A DNA stretch of 45,046 bases from Endosaccharibacter trunci. Lineage in GTDB: Bacteria > Pseudomonadota > Alphaproteobacteria > Acetobacterales > Acetobacteraceae. The stretch spans positions 1 to 45,046 of the forward strand of contig JAMSKV010000019.1 of the NCBI GenBank assembly GCA_024515975.1. The letters are read 5' to 3'. Positions 16,612-24,650 of this stretch are shown piece by piece. How positions within the stretch are numbered: the stretch's first letter is position 1; every line of letters begins with the position of its first letter. Position numbers and translations under genes: made by a program. The notes below the pieces were generated by a model. It was given only the letters and a program-made list of their open reading frames with translations. It searched no databases and was not told the DNA's origin.

Positions 16612-16612
16612 G

Positions 16613-16981
16613 ATGGCGTGGGATGTTGCTTTCCACGATGAGTTTGTCCCGGAGTTCAAGGCGTTCGAGGCGTCTGTCCAGGATGGCTTGCTCGCCGTTG
16701 CCAAGCTGTTGGGCGACTACGGTCCCCAACTCGGCCGGCCGCATGCCGATACGCTCAAAGGGTCAAAGCATGCCAACATGAAGGAGCTGCGGTTCGAGGG
16801 AGCAGACGGCGAATGGCGCGCTGCGTTCGCTTTCGATCCGGAGCGGCGGGCGATCTTGCTGGTGGCGGGCGACAAATCCGGCGGAAGTCAGAAGCGCTTT
16901 TATCGTCAGCTTATCGCCAAGGCCGATTCCCGGCTCTCCGCGCATGTGAAAAGCCTGAAGGCTGGAAAGAGGAAGGTGTGA
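16613..16981 (+). CDS. Gp49/HigB-like RelE-family toxin
   Basis: This 122-residue protein matches the phage-derived Gp49-like (HigB) toxins: MKELRFEGADGEWRAAFAF and an aromatic/basic block ending KRFYRQLIAKAD are typical. These toxins are ribosome-dependent mRNA endonucleases. The toxin-first order with an Xre antitoxin 1 bp downstream is the HigBA arrangement. The ATG has no Shine-Dalgarno site and sits right after the -10 box. The pair may stabilise the ICE when it has excised. Confidence 0.85.
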   Translation: MAWDVAFHDEFVPEFKAFEASVQDGLLAVAKLLGDYGPQLGRPHADTLKGSKHANMKELRFEGADGEWRAAFAFDPERRAILLVAGDKSGGSQKRFYRQLIAKADSRLSAHVKSLKAGKRKV

Positions 16982-16982
16982 A

Positions 16983-17357
16983 ATGGCCCGGAGCCTGAAC
17001 GACATGCTCGCCGACCTTCCGCCTGAGCGCCAGGCGGGGGTGGAGGCACGCTACCAGGAACTCAAGCAGGAAATTGAAGGTCTGCGGGAGCTTCGGCAGA
17101 TCGCCGGAAAGGCCCAACTCGAAATCGCTGAGACGCTGAACATCAAACAGCCGTCCGTGTCGAAAATCGAGAAGCAGGCAGACATGTATCTCTCGACATT
17201 ACGCAGCTATGTCGAAGCTGTCGGAGGCAAATTGGAGCTGGTCGTAAAGCTGCCCCATCATCCAGCGTTACACCTGCAACACCTGGGTGATGCGCTGACC
17301 GACGAGACGCAGCCTGCTCCCGCCCCGCGCGTCCGCCGCCGTGCCGCCGCATCCTGA
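16983..17357 (+). CDS. Xre-family antitoxin (HigA-like)
   Basis: This 124-residue protein has a helix-turn-helix at about residues 38-66: AQLEIAETLNIKQPSVSKIE is a textbook recognition pair, followed by YLSTLRSYVEAVGGKLELVV. It starts 1 bp after the toxin stop, so translation is coupled. The C-terminal 35 residues are Pro/Arg rich. It should neutralise the toxin and bind the palindrome in the promoter. Pair and order are characteristic; the exact partner family is inferred. Confidence 0.86.
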   Translation: MARSLNDMLADLPPERQAGVEARYQELKQEIEGLRELRQIAGKAQLEIAETLNIKQPSVSKIEKQADMYLSTLRSYVEAVGGKLELVVKLPHHPALHLQHLGDALTDETQPAPAPRVRRRAAAS

Positions 17358-17426
17358 TCGCTCTCGCGCTACACCGAACCATCCGTGCCTGCTCCACTTC
17401 ACCTAAGCTCGTCGGAGCGCACGCCT

Positions 17427-17963
17427 GTGTCCCACCCAAGCCAATTCCCTGACGTTCCGGACGTCGTTCGCCGTCGAATGTCATTGGTTAGGGGGACTGA
17501 CACAAAGCCAGAAATGCTCGTCCGGCGGTTGGCCCACGGCCTCGGTTACCGATTCCGGCTCCATCGCCGCGACCTGCCAGGAACGCCGGACATCATCTTT
17601 CCCCGCTTCAAAAAGGTGATCTTTGTGCATGGCTGCTTCTGGCATCGGCACGACTGCCGCCTGGGAGGCCGGCTGCCCACAACCCGACCAGAATACTGGC
17701 TGCCGAAGCTGGCCCGGAATGTTGAGCGCGATCGGATGGCCGAAGCTGAGCTTGCTCGTCTGGGATGGTCCGTCCTCGTCATTTGGGAGTGTGAAACGCG
17801 GAACACCGCCGCTCTTCAGGATCGCCTTCGGCTATGGCTCAGCCCCAAAGACCGAGCTCGACAAGTTGACGCCGCTGGTGCAAGATGGTGCGAAGGGGTG
17901 CATCATGGTGAAGGCGTCGCAGCAGAAGCGGTTCACGGTCTCGATCGATCAGGTCGACTATGA
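17427..17963 (+). CDS. vsr: Vsr endonuclease of the Z1/MORC island
   Basis: This is a second Vsr-family protein, distinct in sequence from the one at 12919. The core shows RGTDTKPEMLVRR, DLPGTPDIIF with the metal-binding Asp, VHGCFWHRHDC with conserved His and Cys, and WECETRN. I chose the GTG at 17427 because family similarity begins shortly after it; a GTG at 17385 would add 14 residues. Its C terminus beyond about residue 140 is unlike Vsr proteins and overlaps the small gene at 17905 in another frame, so an alternative end or recent frameshift is possible. It heads the second methylase island. Confidence 0.85.
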   Translation: MSHPSQFPDVPDVVRRRMSLVRGTDTKPEMLVRRLAHGLGYRFRLHRRDLPGTPDIIFPRFKKVIFVHGCFWHRHDCRLGGRLPTTRPEYWLPKLARNVERDRMAEAELARLGWSVLVIWECETRNTAALQDRLRLWLSPKDRARQVDAAGARWCEGVHHGEGVAAEAVHGLDRSGRL

Positions 17964-18090
17964 TGCGTTGCGCGCGCTTGCCGAGGCCCAGAAGCCCCCG
18001 CTGAACCTTCAATATCTCTTACGCCTCGCGGTGAAGAATCTGCTTGAGCAGCATGCGGCGAAGCAGCTTAGCTTCCCGCTGGACCGGTAG
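17905..18090 (+). CDS. Small CopG/RHH-like protein between Vsr and Dcm
   Basis: This 61-residue protein begins MVKASQQKRFTVSIDQVDYD and continues with helices rich in Leu and Ala (LQYLLRLAVKNLLEQH). A basic strand followed by two helices is the ribbon-helix-helix shape, so it may regulate the island. It overlaps the Vsr end by 59 bp in another frame and stops 6 bp before the methylase. GAAGGGG precedes the ATG. No function is established. Confidence 0.6.
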   Translation: MVKASQQKRFTVSIDQVDYDALRALAEAQKPPLNLQYLLRLAVKNLLEQHAAKQLSFPLDR

Positions 18091-18096
18091 CTCAGC

Positions 18097-19437
18097 ATGG
18101 CGCCGCTGCGCTTCATTGACCTATTCGCGGGCTTGGGTGGATTCCATCAGGCACTGACCCGCTTAGGCCACGAATGCGTCTTCGCATCGGAACTCGATCC
18201 AGCCCTTGCCGAACTCTACGACCTCAACTTTGGCGTAAAGCCCGCCGGCGACATCCGTGGCACCTACTCTAAGGTTCCTCCGCACGACATTCTTTGCGCC
18301 GGCTTTCCTTGCCAACCGTTCTCCAAGGCGGGCGACCAGCTTGGCTTTGAATGCCCCCAATGGGGTGATTTGTTCGAGTACGTGGTCAAGATTCTCAAGA
18401 AACATAAGCCTGCGTATCTGTTGATTGAAAACGTCCCGAACCTTATGCGCCACGACGACGGCAAAACGTGGCGGAACATCGAGAATCGCCTTCGTTCCCT
18501 CGGTTATGCGATCGACTCGGCCAAATTGTCTCCACACCTATTTGGCGTGCCACAGGTTCGCGAGCGCGCCATCATCGTTGGCGCGCGCAAGGGGTTAACC
18601 GATTTCGTGTGGCCATCGCCCACTCACAAGCAAGACGAGCTCGACATCCGGACCGTGCTTGATAAGAATCCCAAGGATGCTCGCTCGCTAGGGCCGCAAT
18701 TCATCCGCTACCTCGAAGCTTGGCAATCGTTGCTCGACGCCCTGCCTGCAGATGCCGATCTTCCCTCGTTCCCTATCTGGGCGATGGAATTCGGCGCAAC
18801 TTACCCGATCCGCACTGCCACGCCCGTTCATCGGGGCCTATCAAGCATCCGGCGCTATCGTGGGGCCTTTGGCGTTCCATTGAAAGGGATGTCTGACAAG
18901 GAGGTCCTGGCTCAATTGCCGTCATACGCGCGTGACGATGCCGAGGTCTTTCCAAAGTGGAAAATAGACTTCATCCACCAGAATCGGACCTTCTATCGTA
19001 TGCATAGAAAGATCATCGATCCCTGGTTACCGTCGATTCAGACTTTCGCTCCCAGCTTTCAGAAGCTGGAATGGAATTGGAAGGGTGGCCCACGGGATCT
19101 GTGGAACACGATCATTCAATTCCGAGCCTCCGGAATTCGCGCGAAACGCGCCTCGGCAGCACCATCCCTTGTTGCCCTGACGACCAGCCAAGTTCCCGTC
19201 ATTCCATGGGAGCGCCGTTATATGACCATGCGCGAGTGCGCGAGGCTGCAAAGCATGGGTGATCTGAAGAACCTGCCTGGCAGCCAGGGCGCGGCTTATA
19301 AAGCGCTCGGTAACGCCGTGAATGTCGATGTTATCGCCGCGGTCGCCGGTGCGCTTATCGTTGACGGACACGACAAGCCCAACGCTGTCCGACGCGGCGG
19401 CGGGGCCACCAACGTAGACAACCACCTTGCCGCATGA
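18097..19437 (+). CDS. dcm: C5 cytosine DNA methyltransferase of the Z1/MORC island
   Basis: This 446-residue enzyme has FAGLGGF (residues 10-16), GFPCQPFS with catalytic Cys72, ENVPNL (111-116), QVRERAIIVG, and the C-terminal RECARLQSMG and ALGNAVN. It methylates cytosine in a specific site, protecting self DNA. It differs clearly from the Druantia methylase. The next gene starts inside its 3' end (TTG at 19427, 11-bp overlap), so the two are coupled. Together with the GHKL ATPase, Z1 helicase and nuclease it forms a multi-subunit restriction-like system. Confidence 0.93.
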   Translation: MAPLRFIDLFAGLGGFHQALTRLGHECVFASELDPALAELYDLNFGVKPAGDIRGTYSKVPPHDILCAGFPCQPFSKAGDQLGFECPQWGDLFEYVVKILKKHKPAYLLIENVPNLMRHDDGKTWRNIENRLRSLGYAIDSAKLSPHLFGVPQVRERAIIVGARKGLTDFVWPSPTHKQDELDIRTVLDKNPKDARSLGPQFIRYLEAWQSLLDALPADADLPSFPIWAMEFGATYPIRTATPVHRGLSSIRRYRGAFGVPLKGMSDKEVLAQLPSYARDDAEVFPKWKIDFIHQNRTFYRMHRKIIDPWLPSIQTFAPSFQKLEWNWKGGPRDLWNTIIQFRASGIRAKRASAAPSLVALTTSQVPVIPWERRYMTMRECARLQSMGDLKNLPGSQGAAYKALGNAVNVDVIAAVAGALIVDGHDKPNAVRRGGGATNVDNHLAA

Positions 19438-20977
19438 GAGTCCCGCCCCGCCGATCGCGGCTGTCCCCATTCGCCCGGGGGTCAGCGTCTTGTCGATTCT
19501 TCGACATCTCAACTACAAGACCTGGTTCGCGCTGGCCGAGTTCGTGGACAACTCGGTGCAGAGCTATTTTGCAAACCGAGTTCGGTTGGAATCCTTACAT
19601 GGTCCCAATTTTCGACTGTGCGTTAGCATCGACGTCGACGCGACGGCCCCTGCGCGCCTTACCATCCGTGACAATGCAGCCGGCATAGCGCGCGCCGACT
19701 TCCCCCGCGCATTCCGGCCTGCAGCCATCCCGCCCGATCGAACTGGACTTTCCGAGTTTGGCATGGGGATGAAGAGTGCCGCGTGCTGGTTCGCGCCACG
19801 GTGGTCTGTCCGCACGAAAGCTTTAGGCGAGATGGTAGAGAGGACCATCCGCTTCGATGTTGCCACGATCGTCCGAGATCAATTGGAGGAATTGGAGATA
19901 GGAGAGGCGGCTGCGCAGGAGAGTGCGCATTTCACCGAGGTGGTGCTTGAGGAACCCTATCATCTGCCGGTCGGCCGGACCGTCGCCAAGATCAAGGATC
20001 ACCTGACCGACATTTACCGCGTATATCTGCGTGATCGACTGCTTGAGCTTCGGTTCAACGGCGAGCCGCTGGAATACATCGCACCTCGAATCCTCACTGC
20101 TCCATTCGCGCGCGAGCTCAGCGGACCAACCCGGGAATGGCGCAGGGAGATTCAGTTCGATCTGGGTGGCGGACTTTCCGCTCATGGCTACGCCGGCCTA
20201 ATGGACCCAATGAACACCGCGCGGTCAGGTTTCGCGCTATTCCGACGGGGACGGCTGATCGAAGGTAGCGGCGATGAGGGATACCGGCCCGCGCTGATCT
20301 TTGGCCAAGCCGGCAGCTTCAGATGGCGGCGCCTGTTTGGTGAGCTTCATCTCGAAGGCTTCGAGGTTAGCCACACCAAGGACGGATTTCGCTGGGATGA
20401 GAACGAGCGGCCGTTCCTCGAGTTGCTGAAGGACGAGTTGGATGACGAGTCGCTGCCCTTGTTACGCCAGGCAGATTTGTACCGCGTGCAGGCTGCACGG
20501 AACGAAGTAGCCGAGGCAGCGCAACGAGCTATCACCCGGGCCGTCGAGGTCATGCAGACGACGTTGCCTGAAGCACTTCCTCGAGTGGCCGATGAACCTC
20601 CCGTCGAAACCGATACCGCTCCGCTGGCTCTTAGACCGACGCTGGCCACGCGTGAGCTCACGATCAACTTTCGTGGTCAGACCTGGATCATCCGCATCGA
20701 GCTGAGCAATGACCCGGCGCAGGGCGAATGGCTTTCGGTGAGCGATCAGGTGGCCGTCAATGGTGGACCGCAGGTCATCGAAATTCGCCTGTCCATGGCA
20801 CACCCCTTTATGGTGAGCTTCGCGCAGTTTGACCCCGACGACATAGAACCGTTGCTTCGCGTGGCGGCTGGCCTAGCCTTGGCAGAGAAACTCGCACGTG
20901 GCGCAGGCGTGCGAATGGCAAAGACCGTTCGGCGAAACCTCAACGAGTTATTGCGGGAAGCTCTTTCCCGCCCATAG
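19427..20977 (+). CDS. MORC/MutL-type GHKL ATPase
   Basis: This 516-residue protein has a full GHKL ATPase site: EFVDN (Glu38, Asp41, Asn42), RDNAAGI (Asp82, Gly86) and EFGMGMKSA (from 110). These ATPases dimerise on ATP binding and clamp DNA. Iyer, Abhiman and Aravind described such MutL-like/MORC proteins in restriction-modification operons with Z1 helicases. The start is a rare TTG at 19427; an ATG at 19434 is out of frame, and no good in-frame ATG or GTG precedes the conserved region. The pairing with the Z1 gene 9 bp downstream fits the MutL-Z1-type defence systems. Confidence 0.87.
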   Translation: MPHESPAPPIAAVPIRPGVSVLSILRHLNYKTWFALAEFVDNSVQSYFANRVRLESLHGPNFRLCVSIDVDATAPARLTIRDNAAGIARADFPRAFRPAAIPPDRTGLSEFGMGMKSAACWFAPRWSVRTKALGEMVERTIRFDVATIVRDQLEELEIGEAAAQESAHFTEVVLEEPYHLPVGRTVAKIKDHLTDIYRVYLRDRLLELRFNGEPLEYIAPRILTAPFARELSGPTREWRREIQFDLGGGLSAHGYAGLMDPMNTARSGFALFRRGRLIEGSGDEGYRPALIFGQAGSFRWRRLFGELHLEGFEVSHTKDGFRWDENERPFLELLKDELDDESLPLLRQADLYRVQAARNEVAEAAQRAITRAVEVMQTTLPEALPRVADEPPVETDTAPLALRPTLATRELTINFRGQTWIIRIELSNDPAQGEWLSVSDQVAVNGGPQVIEIRLSMAHPFMVSFAQFDPDDIEPLLRVAAGLALAEKLARGAGVRMAKTVRRNLNELLREALSRP

Positions 20978-20986
20978 GCTGTTTTC

Positions 20987-23206
20987 ATGGCAATTGACCC
21001 CGCGCTCGTGATCCCGGTTCCGGAAATCCTACCGCCAGGCGCGAATTGGCAGCCTGCGGTTGGGGAGGAGGCTCGCGACCTCGTCGCTCGCAAGCTCGCT
21101 CACGAATCACAGGAGACGCGCGACGCTCTCTTGGAGTCGGCAGCTTCAATTCTGTCGAAGTCAGTCAGTCCTCAGGCTAACGATGGTCGGGAAACTGGCC
21201 TAGTCGTGGGTTACGTCCAGAGCGGCAAGACCTTGTCGTTCAGCACCGTGATGGCGCTTGCGCGCGACAACGGTTTCCAACTGGTCATCGTCGTCGCCGG
21301 CATCTCAAAGCCGTTGCTTAATCAGTCTACCCAAAGGCTTCGCCGTGACCTCCGCATCGACGACGTCGATGGTCCACTGCGTTGGAAGCTCTATACAAAT
21401 CCAACCGACAACGAAAACAATCGACGCCACATCCAGCAGACGCTGCAAGACTGGCGAGATCCTGACGTAGCCCCGAGCGAGCGCGCAACAGTGCTCGTGA
21501 CTGTCATGAAGCAATATCGCCACCTACGCGCGCTCGTGACCCTGCTGCAACATCTTGATCTCGTTGGCGTCCCGACTCTGATCGTCGACGATGAGGCCGA
21601 TCAGGCCAGCTTGAATACCCTCGTGGCGCGTGGCCGGCAGAGTACGACTTACCGTCGACTATTGGAAATGAGAGACGCGATCCCCAACCACACTTATCTG
21701 CAATATACTGCAACCCCTCAGGCTCCCCTACTCATCAACATTATTGATGCTCTTTCGCCCGGATTTGTCGAAGTGCTGGAACCTGGGGCCGACTATACAG
21801 GCGGCCGTATGTTCTTCGATGGCGACAATCGCTTGATCGAGGTTATCGACCCGCAAGACATCTCGACCGACGCCAACCCCCTTACCGATCCGCCGGAGCC
21901 CCTTCTGGCGGCACTTCGGATATTTCTCCTTGGCGTGGCCGCCGGTCAGGCGGAGGGCCGCAGCGCCCGCAACCCTAATCGCTCGATGCTAGTGCATCCT
22001 TCCCAGCGTACCAATTCACATGCCGAATATAGACAATGGATTGGGGATGTGTTCGACGAGTGGCAGCGTATCCTCGGGTTACCTGATGGGGATGCAGATC
22101 GGAACGATCTCGTCGAAGACTTTCAGTCTGCCTATGACAGCTTAGCTGGGACTGTCGAGAATCTGCTCCCATTCGCTGAACTGAGTCGTAGGCTTCCCCG
22201 CGCCTTCCGAGATACTAAGATAGAGGAGGTCAACGCACGTGGACGGCAGACGCCGATCATCGATTGGAGCCAGTCTTACGGGTGGATACTTGTTGGTGGT
22301 CAGGCGATGGACCGCGGTTTCACCGTCGAAGGTCTGACAGTGACATACATGCCGCGTGGGCCGGGTGTTGGCAATGCGGACACCGTTCAGCAACGCGGCC
22401 GTTTCTTTGGCTACAAACGGCGTTATCTTGGCTTCTGCCGCGTTTACCTTGAGTTGGATGCCCTCACTGCGTTCCAGGGATATGTTGAGCATGAGGAATT
22501 CATGCGGCGGCAGCTACAGGAGATCCAGCGCAGCGGGCGTCCGTTGCGAGACTGGAAGCGTGCGTTCGTGCTGTCGCCGGATCTTCAGCCCTGTCGGCGC
22601 AACGTCCTCCAGCATGAATACGCCCGTGGCGATTATGCGCGACGGTGGTTCTATCCAGGCGTCGCACTCGCGCCCGCCGAGGTAATCGATGCAAATCGCA
22701 ACGCAGTGGAAGCCTTCCTTGCCACGATCCCGCTCGCGGCGGAACCGGATGCCGAGGACCGTGAGTCGGCGCAGCGACACCTTACCTGCCGCGGACTGTC
22801 TCTCGCGCAGGTGATCGCCGACCTCATTGTTCCGTTCCGCGTCACCGGTGCGAACGACACGCGCGAACTGATCGGTGTAATGTTGCAGCTATCTGAAGCG
22901 TTGCGGATGAACGGCGCAGAGGGCTGCTCCGTTTATCATATGAGCCCTGGCTATCCCCGTCAGCGCGCCACCGACGAGAATGGCCGCATCAATGAGCTCT
23001 TCCAAGGCCCGACCCGGATCGCGGCAGGCGGATATAGCTATCCCGGCGACTCTGCATTCCATGATGAGGATGTCGTCACGGTCCAAATCCATTCGCTCAA
23101 CCTGCGCCAAGAAGGTCTAGTCGTCGCCGAGCGGGTGCCGGTGATCGCTATATGGTTGCCCGCACACTTCGCGATCGATTGGATCGCTCAGCATCAGCCG
23201 GCCTGA
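20987..23206 (+). CDS. Z1-domain superfamily 2 helicase
   Basis: This 739-residue protein has a Walker A GYVQSGKT (75-82), a DDEADQ box (201-206), TATP (241-244) and a late QQRGRFFGYK motif VI. That set defines the Z1 family of defence-associated helicases. It presumably couples ATP hydrolysis to movement on DNA and brings the nuclease downstream to unmethylated foreign DNA; this role is inferred from neighbours. The ATG lies 9 bp after the ATPase stop, and the nuclease gene starts 10 bp after its stop. All motor motifs look intact. Confidence 0.9.
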   Translation: MAIDPALVIPVPEILPPGANWQPAVGEEARDLVARKLAHESQETRDALLESAASILSKSVSPQANDGRETGLVVGYVQSGKTLSFSTVMALARDNGFQLVIVVAGISKPLLNQSTQRLRRDLRIDDVDGPLRWKLYTNPTDNENNRRHIQQTLQDWRDPDVAPSERATVLVTVMKQYRHLRALVTLLQHLDLVGVPTLIVDDEADQASLNTLVARGRQSTTYRRLLEMRDAIPNHTYLQYTATPQAPLLINIIDALSPGFVEVLEPGADYTGGRMFFDGDNRLIEVIDPQDISTDANPLTDPPEPLLAALRIFLLGVAAGQAEGRSARNPNRSMLVHPSQRTNSHAEYRQWIGDVFDEWQRILGLPDGDADRNDLVEDFQSAYDSLAGTVENLLPFAELSRRLPRAFRDTKIEEVNARGRQTPIIDWSQSYGWILVGGQAMDRGFTVEGLTVTYMPRGPGVGNADTVQQRGRFFGYKRRYLGFCRVYLELDALTAFQGYVEHEEFMRRQLQEIQRSGRPLRDWKRAFVLSPDLQPCRRNVLQHEYARGDYARRWFYPGVALAPAEVIDANRNAVEAFLATIPLAAEPDAEDRESAQRHLTCRGLSLAQVIADLIVPFRVTGANDTRELIGVMLQLSEALRMNGAEGCSVYHMSPGYPRQRATDENGRINELFQGPTRIAAGGYSYPGDSAFHDEDVVTVQIHSLNLRQEGLVVAERVPVIAIWLPAHFAIDWIAQHQPA

Positions 23207-23216
23207 CGGGGCGCTC

Positions 23217-24215
23217 GTGACGAATGGTATCCCACTCGCTGATCTTCTAGCTTCAGTACCGGCTGGACCGGCTTCACCACGCGACGGCTCCTTCCGAGTC
23301 TATCCCATTCCCGGACCATCCAAGCACTACGTCGGCCGCAACGATATAGGGCAGCCTTGCGTCCTCCTCGGCAGTGATAGCGGCCCAATGCATCCGCCTG
23401 TTAGATTGGCGGCGATTGAGGCGCGCTTTGGCGCCATTTGCCAGATTAGGCCAGTCGATGCGGAGCAACGCGAGGAGACGCTAACCACCGTTGTTTGCAC
23501 TTCGTCCGATCCTCAGGCGCAAATCTACTTCTTGCATGTTTGCGAGACGATAATTCGCATCCTTGGCGCATCACCGTCGCTCCCCAAGGTGGTCGAAGTA
23601 GTCCAGCGTTTGATAGAATTGTTCCGACGGCTGACAAAACCTGCGTCCCGATCGGTCATCGGCCTTCTAGGCGAACTTTACCTGATCGGGTGCAGCCGAG
23701 GCATCGTGACAACCGTCACAGCATGGCGAAGCGCCGATATAGACAGGTTCGACTTCTCGATTGCTGACGTCCGGCTCGACGTGAAGACCAGCGGCGAGAG
23801 GGTGCGCGCCCATCACCTCTCCGCGGAACAGTGTCATCCTCCCGCCGGAACAACAGGCCTGCTCGTATCAATGTTCATTGAAGGTAGCGGCGGAGGAATG
23901 TCCCTGATCGAGTTGCTCGCCCATATCGAGCGACGACTGGCTGGCAACGATGCCCTCATCCTGAAAGTACAAGAGATCGTCGCAGAGACTCTGGGGGATA
24001 CCCTTCCAACATCAATGGTGATGCGGTTTGATGATCGACTTGCTCAGTCTTCGCTGCAAATCTATGACCTTAGATCAATTCCGGCCATTCGAGATGGTAT
24101 ACCAGCGGAGGTAAGCCAGGTTCATTTTCGATCTGACCTATCACGCACTCCTCCATTGAGCGTTGCTCAGGTGAGTGAGATGACAACCATCGGACGGGAC
24201 ATGCTCCCGGCATAG
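23217..24215 (+). CDS. DUF4420 PD-(D/E)XK nuclease
   Basis: This 332-residue protein shows GLLGELYLI with Glu153, then RFDF (Asp178) and RLDVKTS (Asp188, Lys190), the glutamate plus D-x-K arrangement of the DUF4420 branch of PD-(D/E)XK enzymes. It starts at a GTG 10 bp after the Z1 stop and ends the island. It is the likely effector nuclease. An AIPR gene, seen with Z1 and MutL-like ATPases in the Mza system, is not found next to it; the ICE backbone follows. Confidence 0.83.
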   Translation: MTNGIPLADLLASVPAGPASPRDGSFRVYPIPGPSKHYVGRNDIGQPCVLLGSDSGPMHPPVRLAAIEARFGAICQIRPVDAEQREETLTTVVCTSSDPQAQIYFLHVCETIIRILGASPSLPKVVEVVQRLIELFRRLTKPASRSVIGLLGELYLIGCSRGIVTTVTAWRSADIDRFDFSIADVRLDVKTSGERVRAHHLSAEQCHPPAGTTGLLVSMFIEGSGGGMSLIELLAHIERRLAGNDALILKVQEIVAETLGDTLPTSMVMRFDDRLAQSSLQIYDLRSIPAIRDGIPAEVSQVHFRSDLSRTPPLSVAQVSEMTTIGRDMLPA

Positions 24216-24650
24216 CCCGCGAAGTCGGAATTACGCCTATACGGAAAACAGATCTCGGGGATGCCTTCCCCCTGGTCGGCGCCGTGGTCGCCAATGCACC
24301 CCCTTCTAGGGGGACACCCCGCAATGCCCCGATATGCACGGGGATCAGTGACACGTTGTCATCGCCACCAGAACTTACATCCCTGATCGTACCATTGCCA
24401 GGCTCCCGCTGGCGCTCACGCAGGACAAGCATCGCTAAGGGCGCTGCCCTCGCGCGGCACAAGGGAGCCGGGGCGGTATCCCCGCCCTTCCGCGCGGATA
24501 CATCTTTCAGCACTTCCGCAACAACGGAAATCCGCTTGTGCAGGCCGGGTGATCCCCCTCCGCCCCGGCTCCCTTGCACCTTGCTACCCCGGTCTCGCCG
24601 ACGGGCAGGGTTGCAGCGCGCGCTGCAACCCACCCCCATAGGAGAAGATC
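24216..24650 (+). promoter_or_regulatory. Composite structured leader of the ParB-like gene
   Basis: No protein gene is seen here. The first part (24259-24330) resembles the leader of the left DUF932 gene and includes CCCCC-TTCTA-GGGGG. The second part (from about 24434) is shared with the leader at 28554-28745. It has 17-base arms at 24460-24476 and 24560-24576 that pair perfectly across 83 bases, then a long hairpin GGGTTGCAGCG-CG-CGCTGCAACCC (24608-24631) just before AGGAG and the ATG. Promoter boxes were not identified with confidence. Confidence 0.7.
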
